A DNA stretch of 45,101 bases from Treponemataceae bacterium (GCA_024402495.1 JAKSTR010000014.1:1-45101), one strand, 5' to 3'; positions 32,591-41,603 are shown, counted from the stretch's first letter. The notes: generated by a model from the letters alone, not told the origin. Numbers and translations are program-made.

Positions 32591-33151
32591 ATGACATTTT
32601 GCAAAACAAACAAAGCTAAAAAAGTATTTTTGATTGCCTGCGTATTGATTTTGGTAAGCGCATCAAGCCAGCTTTTTGCTAAATCGGCAGAAGCTATTGA
32701 TACAGGTGTAAAAGTTGCTTTGGAAACCTTGAAGGCTAAAGTTGGCGCAGACAAAGTAAAAAGAGCTTACGGTATTTTGGTATTTCCGGAAGTTTATAAG
32801 GCAGGCGTTGGTGTTGGCGGCGAATACGGCGAAGGTGCTCTTTTGCGCGGCGGCAAAACTGTTGGTTATTACAGTACAGTTTCTGCTTCTGTTGGCTGGC
32901 AGCTTGGCGGACAGAAAAAATCTGTTATTTATCTTTTCAACACAAAAGAAGCTTACAACAAATTTGTAAACAGTGACGGCTGGAAAGCCGGTGTAGATGC
33001 AAGCGTTGCCGTTCTTGCTTTTGGTGTTGGTGCAGAAGTTGATACAAACTACCAGAACGACCAGCCGGTTGAAGCTTTCATCTTAGACCAGAAAGGCTTG
33101 ATGTACGACCTTTCTCTGGAAGGAACAAAAATTTCGACAATTAAACGCTAG
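32591..33151 (+). CDS. SYLF/Ysc84-domain exported protein
   Basis: 186 residues. The ATG has AAAGGAG at 8 bp. The signal peptide covers ~30 residues (basic NKAKK, hydrophobic FLIACVLILVSA, ending QLFA). The mature region is a SYLF (Ysc84-like) domain: RAYGILVFPEVYKAGVGVGGEYGEGALL, then YYSTVSASVGWQLGGQKKSVIYLF, and ending with a GLMYDLSLEGTKIS strand. SYLF domains bind lipids, and the bacterial versions are exported and poorly characterised. Monocistronic with its own terminator. Confidence 0.9.
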   Translation: MTFCKTNKAKKVFLIACVLILVSASSQLFAKSAEAIDTGVKVALETLKAKVGADKVKRAYGILVFPEVYKAGVGVGGEYGEGALLRGGKTVGYYSTVSASVGWQLGGQKKSVIYLFNTKEAYNKFVNSDGWKAGVDASVAVLAFGVGAEVDTNYQNDQPVEAFILDQKGLMYDLSLEGTKISTIKR

Positions 33152-33207
33152 TTTTGGATTGTTTCTATAGCAGATAAAAAAAACAATCGTATTGCAATCA
33201 TTTTTAG

Positions 33208-33241
33208 CCTAAAAGCAGAATACGCTTTTAGGTTTTTTTTT
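33208..33241 (+). terminator. Terminator after the SYLF gene
   Basis: Arms CCTAAAAGC (33208-33216) and GCTTTTAGG (33224-33232), followed by nine T. Confidence 0.9.
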
Positions 33242-33299
33242 GCGTCCAAAAATATTCCGGAAATTTTTCCCTTTATTGAAAATCTTTTATTTTTCTTAC

Positions 33300-33328
33300 T
33301 TGACTTTATATACCGGTAGGTATATAAA
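33300..33328 (+). promoter_or_regulatory. tetR promoter with overlapping operator palindrome
   Basis: TTGACT (33300-33305), a 17-bp spacer and TATAAA (33323-33328). The inverted repeat TATATACC-GGTA-GGTATATA (33307-33326) fills the spacer and overlaps the -10, the position expected for an autorepressor site. The ATG is only 8 bp after the -10. Confidence 0.75.
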
Positions 33329-33335
33329 TACAGCC

Positions 33336-33932
33336 ATGGAAAAGACGACCAGCAAAGAAACAATTTTACAAAATGCCTTAACGCTTTTTGCCGAAAAAGG
33401 CTTCGATTCTGTTGGCATTGCAGAAATTTGCGAAAGTGCCCAGATTACCAAACCCACGCTTTATTATTTTTTCAAAAGCAAAGACGGGCTGCTGGAAGAA
33501 ATATTGAAAAACTTTTTAGTTCCGCTGAACCAGAACCTGCGCCAGTGGGGCGCTTACGAACCCGTTCCGGACGAATACGAAAAAGACGTTTATGCGCTTT
33601 TAACCCGAATTTGTAACGGGCTTTTTGAATATATGATGCAGAACCGGGATTTTGCCCTGCTGTTTGTAAGCGTTTTAATTGCACCGCCGGATTCTAAAAC
33701 GGCGCAAATTGCCCAGCCGCTTGCAGGCGATTTTAACGAATTTTTTACCGAAGTTTTCTATAAAATTTCTTCGGTGCATAAAAACGTAAAAAACAAGGAA
33801 CTGCTTTTAGGCTGGCTTTTCAGCACACAGCTGATGGCAGCGGTTAATTTATGGCTGAAAGGCAGCCTTGAGCTGAACCCGGATTTTAGCCACGCGCTTG
33901 TGCATCAGTTTATGCACGGCATTTACGCATAA
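33336..33932 (+). CDS. TetR-family transcriptional repressor
   Basis: 198 residues from the ATG at 33336. Residues ~8-54 are a TetR helix-turn-helix: KETILQNALTLFAEKGFDSVGIAEIC, then ITKPTLYYFFKSKDGLLEEIL. The remaining ~145 residues are the helical ligand domain, with no recognised ligand signature. There is no ribosome-binding sequence, and the predicted transcription start coincides with the ATG, so the mRNA may be leaderless. It likely represses itself through the palindrome in its promoter. No efflux pump or obvious target is next to it. The GH13 enzyme follows ~170 bp downstream and may or may not be co-transcribed. Confidence 0.9.
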   Translation: MEKTTSKETILQNALTLFAEKGFDSVGIAEICESAQITKPTLYYFFKSKDGLLEEILKNFLVPLNQNLRQWGAYEPVPDEYEKDVYALLTRICNGLFEYMMQNRDFALLFVSVLIAPPDSKTAQIAQPLAGDFNEFFTEVFYKISSVHKNVKNKELLLGWLFSTQLMAAVNLWLKGSLELNPDFSHALVHQFMHGIYA

Positions 33933-34105
33933 AAACGGCGTAACCAATTCAACTTACAGGCGAATTTTTTCTCTTATCGCGCAAAACGATTTTTGCAGGC
34001 AGCGGGGGAAAATTTGCCTTGATAAAAAACTAAAAGATTTTTTGAAAAAACAAACCAAATGCGCGCCTGGTTCAATTTTCAAAAATCAGCAAAAAGGAAA
34101 CTGCG

Positions 34106-35485
34106 ATGACAAATACTGATAATTTCAACGAAGCTTTTTTTTATTCAATTTACCCGCTTGGTTTTTGCGGCGCCTTGTACGCCAACCCAAACCCCGGCAG
34201 GCACGACTTTTTTACCCGGAATCCGCCGCAAAACCGCCTTGCCGCAATCAGCGACAGCTGGCTTGACCACATTTGCAGTCTTGGAGCAAACGCGGTGTAT
34301 TTTGGGCCTCTTTTTGAATCAACTTACCACGGCTACGATACCGCCGATTACTTTTGGGTAGATCGCCGTCTGGGTACAAACGGCGATTTTGCCCGGCTGG
34401 TAGAAAAAATGCACCGCCGCGGCATAAAAGTTGTGGTGGACGGCGTGTTCAATCACGTGGGGCGGAACTTTTGGGCGTTTGCCGACGTGCAGAAAAACGG
34501 TCAAAACTCGCCGTACAAAGACTGGTTTTACCTTGATTTTAGCCGGAACAATCATTTTAACGACGGCTTCTGCTATCGCGGCTGGGAAGGCTGCCTTGAT
34601 CTGGTTCAGCTTAATTTGCAGAACCCGGCGGTAAAACAGCATTTAATCGATGCGGCGCTGTACTGGATTGAAAATTTCAAAATCGACGGCATCCGTTTTG
34701 ACGTTGCCTACATGATTGACCGCCAGTTCCTTGCCGAAATCAGCGCCGCCTGCCGCCGCGCAAAAAGCGACATCTGGCTTTTGGGCGAAATGATTCACGG
34801 CACGTATACCGAAATTGCAAACGGCGCAATGCTTGACAGCGCAACAAATTACGAATGCTACAAAGGGCTTTATTCCAGCCTGAACGACAAAAATTATTTT
34901 GAAATTGCATACGCTTTCAAGCGCCAAAGTGCAAACGGCGGCATTTACCAGCATTTGCATCTTTTCAATTTTGCCGACAACCACGACGTAGACCGAGTTG
35001 CGTCTAAAATCGGCAAAAAAGCCCATCTTTTTCCGCTTTATTTGATGCTTTTTACAATGCCGGGCATTCCGTCCGTTTATTACGGCAGCGAATTTGGCAT
35101 TGAAGGCGTAAAAACCGGCGCCAAAGACGAGAATGTCCGACCGGCGATTGACCTTGCCCAAATCAGCGCAAATCCGCCGGTAGCGGGGCTTGCGGAAAAT
35201 ATAAAGCGTTTTGCGCAAATCCGCAAAAATACGCCGGCGCTGGTAAACGGAAATTATGAAGAACTTCTGGTAAAAAACGAACAGTTTGCGTATAAGCGCC
35301 AGCTTGGTGACAAATGCGCGATAGCGGTTTTTAACCTGAATGATAATTTTGCAGAAATTACCGTGCCTGCACACGGCGCAAACGGCACTTTGCACGACCA
35401 GCTTGGCGGCAAAAACTATACCGTGCAAAACGGCATGCTGACTTTGCAGGTTCCGCCAAACTGGGGCATGGTTTTAACAAATTAG
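34106..35485 (+). CDS. Cytoplasmic GH13 alpha-amylase-family enzyme
   Basis: 459 residues without a signal peptide. Family 13 motifs are complete: region I DGVFNHVG (112-119), region II GIRFDVAYM with nucleophile D199, region III LLGEM with acid/base E228, and region IV FADNHD with transition-state stabiliser D294. The short length, the intracellular location and the early Tyr/His in FESTYHGYDTADYF fit the maltodextrin-degrading or cyclomaltodextrinase-like group. The ATG follows AAGGAAA. The likely role is breakdown of imported or stored alpha-glucans. The exact product is not determinable from sequence alone. Confidence 0.9.
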   Translation: MTNTDNFNEAFFYSIYPLGFCGALYANPNPGRHDFFTRNPPQNRLAAISDSWLDHICSLGANAVYFGPLFESTYHGYDTADYFWVDRRLGTNGDFARLVEKMHRRGIKVVVDGVFNHVGRNFWAFADVQKNGQNSPYKDWFYLDFSRNNHFNDGFCYRGWEGCLDLVQLNLQNPAVKQHLIDAALYWIENFKIDGIRFDVAYMIDRQFLAEISAACRRAKSDIWLLGEMIHGTYTEIANGAMLDSATNYECYKGLYSSLNDKNYFEIAYAFKRQSANGGIYQHLHLFNFADNHDVDRVASKIGKKAHLFPLYLMLFTMPGIPSVYYGSEFGIEGVKTGAKDENVRPAIDLAQISANPPVAGLAENIKRFAQIRKNTPALVNGNYEELLVKNEQFAYKRQLGDKCAIAVFNLNDNFAEITVPAHGANGTLHDQLGGKNYTVQNGMLTLQVPPNWGMVLTN

Positions 35486-35837
35486 GGTTCTGTTGAAAAA
35501 TAGAAATTTTCGCATATCCAGCCTGAATGCCGTGCTTTTAAAGTATTGTCATTCCGAACTAGTTTCGGAATCCGATTTTGGGTAACAAATCAGATGCTGA
35601 ACTAAATTCAGCATGACGTGCTTTTGCTGTTTGCTTTGTTTCTAACCATATCTTGGTGTACGCAAAAGCCCCCAGTTTTTGCTTTGCAAAAAACTGGGAC
35701 TATTTAAGGAAGTTCAGCATGACGGAATGTTGTGCGCTGATACTGAAGTTTTTAACTCGAACCGCGTGCGATAAAAAAAACGGCGGCGCGGCAATCGTTA
35801 TTTTACGGTGCGGAACAGGCGCGGCTGGTAAACTGTG
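35486..35837. repeat. Dispersed palindromic repeat copy
   Basis: No gene. It has the same modules as 4150-4771 in the same order: GAATGCCG head (about 35525), ATTCCGAA...TTCGGAAT (35551-35571), ATGCTGAA...TTCAGCAT (35594-35614), the TTTCTAACC element with a CCCAGTTTTTGC/GCAAAAAACTGGG hairpin (about 35638-35705), and a final half-site TTCAGCATGACG near 35711. Confidence 0.8.
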
Positions 35838-36839
35838 CTAAAAATAAAAAATGTTGAACTTGCCGGTAAATACAAAACCGGCTTTTAAGTAGGCTTTTTG
35901 CGCCGGCAGATTATGGGTTTTTACAAAAAGCACGGGCTTTTTATTCTGTTCTTTTAGCACCGAACAAAGCCTGCAAATGCCAAAACCGGCAAGCCCTTTG
36001 CCGCGGTAATTTGGCAAAGTATAAACGCCGCCAATCTGGCAGTGATTAAACCCCTGCGCATTTGTGCCGGTTTTTGCAACAGCCGCCCCTGCAACATAAA
36101 TTGCAAAAACCTGCTGCTTTTTTAAAGCAATTTCAAGATTTTTCAGGCAGCTTTCCGGGTCGTGCTCAGAACCCGGCGGCAAAACTTCTTCTATTTCGTA
36201 GCCCTGCTGCAAAAGATAAAGTTTTTCCTTGTCTTTTGGGGCGCAGGGGCAAAACTGAACTGCATTTTGCAGCTTTTGGTCTAAAAAACTGTTTTCGTCG
36301 CTGCTATTTAATTGTTCCATAAAAAAATAAGTGCGCTGACAGCTTGGTTTTCTGCCAAAAATTGCCGCAAACATAGCGGTGCTTCTGGCTTCTCCAATCA
36401 TGCCGTAAACCTGATTTTGCACAAAAAGCGGCTGCAAAAGTTTTTTCAGCGGCAAAAAATATTTTTCGTCGGCAAAACCGGCATTTTCGTAAAAATCTTC
36501 GTTGTCGGGGGCGCTTGTGCCTGCACCAAAATTGCAAGCCTGCCATAAAGACGGAAAGCAGTGAAAAAGCGTGCCGCCGGTACTTAATGCAAAAAGCCCG
36601 AAAATTTCTTCATTTTGGCGCACCATGTACAGAGTGCCCATTATGCGCTTTGCAGAAATTACGCGCCCTTTTTTTAAAAGCGTCAGGGCTTCTACAAACT
36701 GGCTGGATAAGCCCATCGCCATTTTTTCGTAGCGCTTTATAAAGGCGGCGGCGTTTTTTATGTTTCTTTCGTTTATGTTTTCTAAATAAAAGTCTGAGCC
36801 TGCGTTTCTTGCAGCGCTCAAATTGTCTGTTTCATTCAT
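35838..36839 (-). CDS. GNAT-family acetyltransferase-like protein
   Basis: 333 residues from the ATG at 36839. The frame continues upstream, but only into the GH3 gene. The C-terminal ~80 residues carry GNAT motif A: IGGVYTLPNYRGKGLAGFGICRL, with the acetyl-CoA-binding YRGKGLAG, and then a THNLPAQKAYLKAGFVFTG motif B. The N-terminal ~200 residues are a less conserved domain, which may be a second degenerate GNAT fold. It starts 10 bp after the stop of the NagZ-like gene, so it is the third gene of that operon. The acceptor substrate is unknown. Confidence 0.8.
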   Translation of the reverse strand: MNETDNLSAARNAGSDFYLENINERNIKNAAAFIKRYEKMAMGLSSQFVEALTLLKKGRVISAKRIMGTLYMVRQNEEIFGLFALSTGGTLFHCFPSLWQACNFGAGTSAPDNEDFYENAGFADEKYFLPLKKLLQPLFVQNQVYGMIGEARSTAMFAAIFGRKPSCQRTYFFMEQLNSSDENSFLDQKLQNAVQFCPCAPKDKEKLYLLQQGYEIEEVLPPGSEHDPESCLKNLEIALKKQQVFAIYVAGAAVAKTGTNAQGFNHCQIGGVYTLPNYRGKGLAGFGICRLCSVLKEQNKKPVLFVKTHNLPAQKAYLKAGFVFTGKFNIFYF

Positions 36840-36849
36840 TTTGCTGGTT

Positions 36850-38652
36850 TCAGTTGAAATTTTGTAAGTTTTGCGTCTGGTAAAAAAGCGGCAAAACGCC
36901 CTGCGGCGCGTAATCGCCTGCAATTGCCGCAAACGCCGCCCTAAAAGAAAAATCCGAATAGCTGTAGCACATCAAAATTGAATTTGCCCATTCAAAACCC
37001 TGCATAACCGGCACCGGCGACAAAGCCGAAACCACCACAACTTTCGCCTTTGTGCCTTTCAGGGCTTTTGCAATTTCTGCCGAAGCCTGATTTGGTACAA
37101 GATAAATTATTGTATCGTAATTATTTGCAATATTCAGCAGCCGTGTCTGGGCGGCAAGGCGTTCGGCGGCGTTCGGCGTGTATTTTACGTACATCAGTTC
37201 TGCGCCGGGATATTTTTTTATGCCTTCGTCAAAAAATTCCTGAAACTGTGCCACAAAAAGCACTTTGCCGGCATCGTTTGGCAAAATCGGAAAATTGCCT
37301 TTTTTGTACAGCGTCATGGAACGGCAAGCCTGTTCCATGAAAAACTTCGTGCCGTCTTTATCCGGCACAAGGTCGGCAATTTTTTCAATTTCCGGCAGAA
37401 TGGGCACAAAATTGTCGCCCTTAAAATATTCCATTTTTGTGCGCAAAACCAGTTCCGCAGACCGCAAGACCGTGCGCCGGAATGCCGGGGTAGTGCGCAT
37501 TTTCTCAAGATTGCTTGTCCACAAGGCAGCGTTTATCTGGGGCGTTGTGCTGGAACACAGAATATTGTTTCCGGCATCAATTGCCAGCGTAAAAGCTTCG
37601 GACAGACCGCCTGCAAAAGTCGTTGCGCCGTTCATCATCATGTCGTCGCTGATTACCAGACCTTCAAAGCCAAGATTCTGGCGCAGAATGGTTTTTATAA
37701 AAGTTTTAGAAAGAGAAGCCGGTTCTTCGTTGTGGGTAATCTGGGGAAAAGCGAGATGCCCGGTCATGATTGCCGGAATGCCGCCTTTTATAAGCTGTTC
37801 AAACGGAAAAAGTTCCCGGTTGAACAGGGTTTCGCGGTCAATGTCAATAACCGGCAGCTTACCGTGAGAATCCAGATCCGTATCGCCGTGACCGGGGAAA
37901 TGCTTTGCCGTTGGCAGAACGCCTGCTTTCAGGCTTCCTGCCGCAAAAGCATTTGCCAGAATTGCAACCTGTTCCGCATTTTCGCCAAAAGAACGCGGAC
38001 CTATAACCGAAGAATCGTGATTTGTGTAAAGGTCTACCGCCGGCGCAAAATTCATGTTTATGCCAAGCGCCCGCAGTTCTTTGGAAATATAATAGCCGGT
38101 GTAAAAAGCGTCCTGCGGATAAGCGGCGGCACCGATGGCAAGGTTTCCTGGCGTGTCGCTGGTTGTGCCTTTTACGTGCCTAATCCAGCCGCCTTCCTGA
38201 TCGGTTGCAACGTAAAGCGGAATGTGAAAACGGCCGTTCATGGATTTTTTCTGCAAGGTTGTAATGTTTTTTGCAACCAGTTCTACGTCGTCCGTGTTCC
38301 AGCCGAAAATTTTTATGCTGCCGATATTGCGCTGTTCAACCCAGTACGTTACCAGCTTGCTTGGTTCTGCGCCCGCCCACCCAAACATAAACATCTGCGC
38401 CAAAAGTTCTTCGTCGCTCATCCGGCTGGCAATTTCGGTGGCTAAAATTTCTGCCGGATAATCGCTCCAAAAGTCCAGATTCTGGTCTTCACGGGCTTTC
38501 TGCGCCAGTTCTTCAAAACCGGGCGTTTCGTTTTCTTCATTCAGTTGAAAGGTAGAGGCTTCTGCGGTATTTTTGCCAGACCGGGCTTTGCAGCCAAAAA
38601 CTGAAAAACAAAAAAGGCACAAAATAAAAGCTAAAAACTGGGTCTTTTTCAT
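36850..38652 (-). CDS. GH3 beta-N-acetylhexosaminidase-like lipoprotein (NagZ type)
   Basis: 600 residues from the ATG at 38652, two bases after the trxB stop (TAGC-ATG). The start gives a lipoprotein signal, MKKTQFLAFILCLFCFSVFGC, with Cys21 as lipid anchor. Residues ~75-430 are glycoside hydrolase family 3 of the NagZ class: DQEGGWIRHV, the His-Asp catalytic loop KHFPGHGDTDLDSH (250-263, H255 and D257), and the nucleophile region VISDDMMM (D336). A C-terminal ~170-residue domain follows (YKKGNFPIL ... YDTIIYLVPNQASAEIAKAL), as in longer GH3 proteins. Known NagZ enzymes remove GlcNAc from muropeptides in the cytoplasm. This one is exported and membrane-anchored, so it may act on cell-wall fragments or host/dietary glycans. 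Confidence 0.9.
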   Translation of the reverse strand: MKKTQFLAFILCLFCFSVFGCKARSGKNTAEASTFQLNEENETPGFEELAQKAREDQNLDFWSDYPAEILATEIASRMSDEELLAQMFMFGWAGAEPSKLVTYWVEQRNIGSIKIFGWNTDDVELVAKNITTLQKKSMNGRFHIPLYVATDQEGGWIRHVKGTTSDTPGNLAIGAAAYPQDAFYTGYYISKELRALGINMNFAPAVDLYTNHDSSVIGPRSFGENAEQVAILANAFAAGSLKAGVLPTAKHFPGHGDTDLDSHGKLPVIDIDRETLFNRELFPFEQLIKGGIPAIMTGHLAFPQITHNEEPASLSKTFIKTILRQNLGFEGLVISDDMMMNGATTFAGGLSEAFTLAIDAGNNILCSSTTPQINAALWTSNLEKMRTTPAFRRTVLRSAELVLRTKMEYFKGDNFVPILPEIEKIADLVPDKDGTKFFMEQACRSMTLYKKGNFPILPNDAGKVLFVAQFQEFFDEGIKKYPGAELMYVKYTPNAAERLAAQTRLLNIANNYDTIIYLVPNQASAEIAKALKGTKAKVVVVSALSPVPVMQGFEWANSILMCYSYSDFSFRAAFAAIAGDYAPQGVLPLFYQTQNLQNFN

Positions 38653-38653
38653 G

Positions 38654-39574
38654 CTACTTGGTCTGCTGAATGTAAAGTTCTGCACCGTGGGCGGCGTAAG
38701 CACCGTCTGCGGCGGCGGTAACAACCTGCCGGAATGGTTTGGCGCGCAAATCGCCTGCGCAAAACAGTCCTGCAATCGAAGTCATCATATTTTCATCGGT
38801 GATGATATATCCGTTTGCATCCCGGTGCGCCATTTCTATCAGTTCGTTTTGCGGTTCCATGCCCACAAAAATAAAAACGGCAGCGGTTTCCAGACGGGTT
38901 TCTTCGCCGGTCTGCGTATCTTTCAGCAGAATTGCTTCAACTTTACTGGTTCCTTCTATTTTAACAGGAATTTTATTGAGCATTGGCTTTATGTGCGGAT
39001 TTTTCAGGGCGCGTTCTGCAACTGCGGCCTGGGCGCGCAAAGTTTCCCGGCGGTGAACCAGATAAACGCAGTCGCTTAAATTTGCCAGAAAATTGGCTTC
39101 GTCGCACGCCGCATCACCGCCGCCGATTACAACCATCGGTTTGTTCTTAAAAAAAGGACCGTCGCAGGTGGCGCAATAACTTACGCCGCGCCCGGCAAGT
39201 TCTGATTCGCCGGGTATGCCCAGACTGCGGTGTTTGGCACCGGTGGCAAGCAGCAGCGCCTTTGCCGTAAACTGGTCTTTTTCGGTTTTTATTACAAAAA
39301 GCCCCTTGCATTTATCAACAGACTGAACTTTGCCCGAAAAAAACTGTGCGCCGAAAGTCTGTGCCTGATTCTGCATTGTCTGGGCAAATTCAAAGCCGTT
39401 TACTGCCGGAAAAATTCCGGGATAATTTTCTAGTTCATTTATTAAAAGAGCCTGACCGCCTTTTGTGCCAGATTCGATGACTGCGGTTTTCAGGTTTGCG
39501 CGTGCGCCGTATTGTGCAGCGGTTAAACCAGCCGCTCCGGCGCCAATAATTACAAAGTCAAAATCTTGTTGCAT
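38654..39574 (-). CDS. trxB: Thioredoxin reductase
   Basis: 306 residues, normal for TrxB. FAD-binding GAGAAGL (11-17), the redox-active CATC (134-137), an NADPH site GGGDAACDEANFL, and the C-terminal GLFCAGDLRAKPFRQVVTAAADGAYAA are all present. It reduces thioredoxin with NADPH in the cytoplasm. It is the first gene of an operon with the NagZ-like lipoprotein and the GNAT protein, which is an unusual combination. No ribosome site is evident before the ATG. No thioredoxin gene is adjacent. Confidence 0.95.
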   Translation of the reverse strand: MQQDFDFVIIGAGAAGLTAAQYGARANLKTAVIESGTKGGQALLINELENYPGIFPAVNGFEFAQTMQNQAQTFGAQFFSGKVQSVDKCKGLFVIKTEKDQFTAKALLLATGAKHRSLGIPGESELAGRGVSYCATCDGPFFKNKPMVVIGGGDAACDEANFLANLSDCVYLVHRRETLRAQAAVAERALKNPHIKPMLNKIPVKIEGTSKVEAILLKDTQTGEETRLETAAVFIFVGMEPQNELIEMAHRDANGYIITDENMMTSIAGLFCAGDLRAKPFRQVVTAAADGAYAAHGAELYIQQTK

Positions 39575-39616
39575 AACGCTTTAGCATATAAAATTTTCGC
39601 CTTTCGCTCAACATCT

Positions 39617-39803
39617 TGTGCTGCTTGAATTGTCTGTAACCGGCATTTGATGTAAGCACAAGGCATAGTTTTGCTTTGTCAAAACTATGGTGGTTGTCTG
39701 CAATTGCCTGTGCTACTTGAATTGTCTGTAACTGGCATTTGATGTAGGCACAAGGCATAGTTTTTGCTTTGGCAAAACTACGGTGGTTGTCTGCAATTGC
39801 CTG
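39617..39803. repeat. 92-bp tandem repeat, two copies
   Basis: Copies begin GTGCTGCTTGAATTGTCTG (39619) and GTGCTACTTGAATTGTCTG (39711), 92 bp apart. They differ at a few positions, and the second has one inserted T. Each holds a hairpin CATAGTTTTGCTTTG-CAAAACTATG-like (about 39664-39690 and 39756-39783) between the conserved blocks TGTCTGTAAC and GGTGGTTGTCTGCAATTGCC. Confidence 0.85.
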
Positions 39804-39871
39804 TGCTGGTAATTAGCAGTTTTTGCTGGCGGTGTTTGCAATAAAGCCGCGCAAAGGTTAAAATTGCTTTT

Positions 39872-40396
39872 ATGAATCAAGAAACTATGTATATTTTAAT
39901 TCCGGTTTGCGCATATGTGCTGGCGGCGGTTTTTGCTTTTAGCGGTTTTAAGCAAATTAAAAAACAGCTTGCGGTTTTGGGCAACTGCGAAAAGCCTTTG
40001 ACCCAAACGGCAAGCAAAAAATTCATTCTGCTGCTGGTTTTGTGCGTAATTATTATTGGTCTTTTGTTTTTTGTGCGCTTTGAAATTATGGTGCAGGCAA
40101 TTTTGGGCGCGTGTGCCGCGCTGGCGGTAAAAATTGTCGTGCAGGATACGCTTTTGCAGCGGCGCAACGGCGTTTACCAGAACGGTCTGGTGGCGTGCGG
40201 CAATTTGTATTTAAAAGAAGATTTTGTGTTTTTTCCGTCATTCAATTACGAAAAAAGCGACGATGACGAAGCAAGCTACGTGCCGGACAATATGCTGAAA
40301 GCCGTTACCAACAGCAAGGGCGTAATTTATCTGGAATTTGCCAGTGCCGCAGACTGTAACGCTGCCTGCGAATTGCTCAAAAAGTGGAAATTGTAA
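39872..40396 (+). CDS. Small membrane protein of unknown function
   Basis: 174 residues. Three membrane helices (about 5-26, 50-69, 72-92) are followed by a soluble C-terminal ~75 residues with a Tyr/Phe-rich strand pattern (NGVYQNGLVACGNLYLKEDFVFFPSF) and an acidic loop EKSDDDEA. This resembles membrane-anchored DUF proteins of bacteria with a PH-like cytoplasmic tail, but no family is assigned. Monocistronic, ended by the hairpin at 40494-40525. The start lacks a strong ribosome site. Confidence 0.65.
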   Translation: MNQETMYILIPVCAYVLAAVFAFSGFKQIKKQLAVLGNCEKPLTQTASKKFILLLVLCVIIIGLLFFVRFEIMVQAILGACAALAVKIVVQDTLLQRRNGVYQNGLVACGNLYLKEDFVFFPSFNYEKSDDDEASYVPDNMLKAVTNSKGVIYLEFASAADCNAACELLKKWKL

Positions 40397-40493
40397 AAAA
40401 TCCTAGTCTTTTGCGGTTTTACAGCCTTTGTGCTTAAAGCCGCGGATTTACTGAATTTTTCAGGCAGATTCTGTACCGGATGTTGCCGCTGTA

Positions 40494-40525
40494 AACGCTG
40501 CGCCATAATACGCGGCGTTTTTTTT
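40494..40525 (+). terminator. Rho-independent terminator
   Basis: Arms AACGCTGCG (40494-40502) and CGCGGCGTT (40511-40519), with one wobble pair, followed by T8. Confidence 0.8.
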
Positions 40526-40647
40526 ATGTTGCAGAACATATTTTGCAGATTTTACAAGCTTCATTGTATTTTTTCCATTCATAAACGATGCCGCAAAATT
40601 TATTATTTATTCATCTTAACGATAACTTAAAAAAAAGGCGGTATTTT

Positions 40648-41514
40648 ATGAAAATTATTAAATTTGGCTTTTATTCTGTACTTGTATCTGCGGTTTTGCT
40701 CCTGGCTTCATGCGGCGGCAAAGTTAACCATGCTTTTGCAACTGCAAAAACCGACGATTTGATTTACACGGGCGCAATGGCGGATTCTGTTTACGGCTAT
40801 GCGGTGGGCGAAGACGGGCTGGCTTTTTACACGCAGGACGGCGGCAAAAACTGGCAGCGCAGCCAGAACAAATGTTCGCCGCTGTTCAGCCTTAGCCCGA
40901 TAAACGAAACCGTTTGTTTTGCAACCGGCGAACATAAAACTTTCCTTAAAACAACAGACGGTGGAAAAACATGGACTGGTCTTGCAAATCATCCGGGAAA
41001 AAGGTCTAAAGGAAGCAGCTTTAAAAACGAAGATTTTGGAACTGTATGGACAACCAGCGATGCTTTTGAATATTTAGCTGCCACTGACGAATGGGAAAAA
41101 ATTGCAAAACCGGAAGGCTGCGGTCTGGTAGAATCGGTTTTCAGCATTGAACCGGGTAAAATTTTTCTTTGCGACAGCAACGGAATTATTTACAGTACCG
41201 GCGATTACGGCAAAAACTGGGAAACCTGCCAGAAGATTTTTGATAAACAAGACGAAATAAAACCTGTTACCGGGCAATGGGTAAAAACCAGTGAATTTGA
41301 TGTAAGTGGTGAAAATCTCCGTTTCGCCTATCTTGCAGAAAAAAATTACGAATATTCAATGTTTGTTTATGTAAGCAAAGACGGCGGCAAAAGCTGGAAT
41401 ATTGAATCGCAGACCAAACTGCCGAACCTTGCAAAAACGATTTGCTTTAACTGCGGCAACGGCGTTACCGTTTTTAATACGGACTGCACGATGGATTTTT
41501 ACAAACTGAAATAA
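40648..41514 (+). CDS. Lipoprotein with Asp-box (BNR) repeats
   Basis: 288 residues from the ATG at 40648, with AAAGGCGG upstream. The lipoprotein signal MKIIKFGFYSVLVSAVLLLASC has the lipobox LASC with Cys22. The mature part holds four Asp-box motifs: TQDGGKNW, TTDGGKTW, TGDYGKNW and SKDGGKSW. They alternate with strands of the kind found in beta-propellers of the sialidase/Ycf48/photosystem-assembly-like group. It probably forms a surface- or periplasm-exposed propeller that binds a ligand or partner. There is no catalytic sialidase signature, so enzyme activity is not implied. Confidence 0.8.
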   Translation: MKIIKFGFYSVLVSAVLLLASCGGKVNHAFATAKTDDLIYTGAMADSVYGYAVGEDGLAFYTQDGGKNWQRSQNKCSPLFSLSPINETVCFATGEHKTFLKTTDGGKTWTGLANHPGKRSKGSSFKNEDFGTVWTTSDAFEYLAATDEWEKIAKPEGCGLVESVFSIEPGKIFLCDSNGIIYSTGDYGKNWETCQKIFDKQDEIKPVTGQWVKTSEFDVSGENLRFAYLAEKNYEYSMFVYVSKDGGKSWNIESQTKLPNLAKTICFNCGNGVTVFNTDCTMDFYKLK

Positions 41515-41603
41515 TCTGTTTTCGGTTTCAAAATATTTCAGCGTTCATGTTTCAGCCAGACACTTAGCCGGGTGTGGCAATTAAGCCGGGCTGAAATGTC
41601 AGT

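Noticed and set aside
34643-35428. 261-residue open frame on the minus strand inside the GH13 gene
   Set aside because: It mirrors the codon bias of the GH13 gene on the other strand, has no family motif and no ribosome site.
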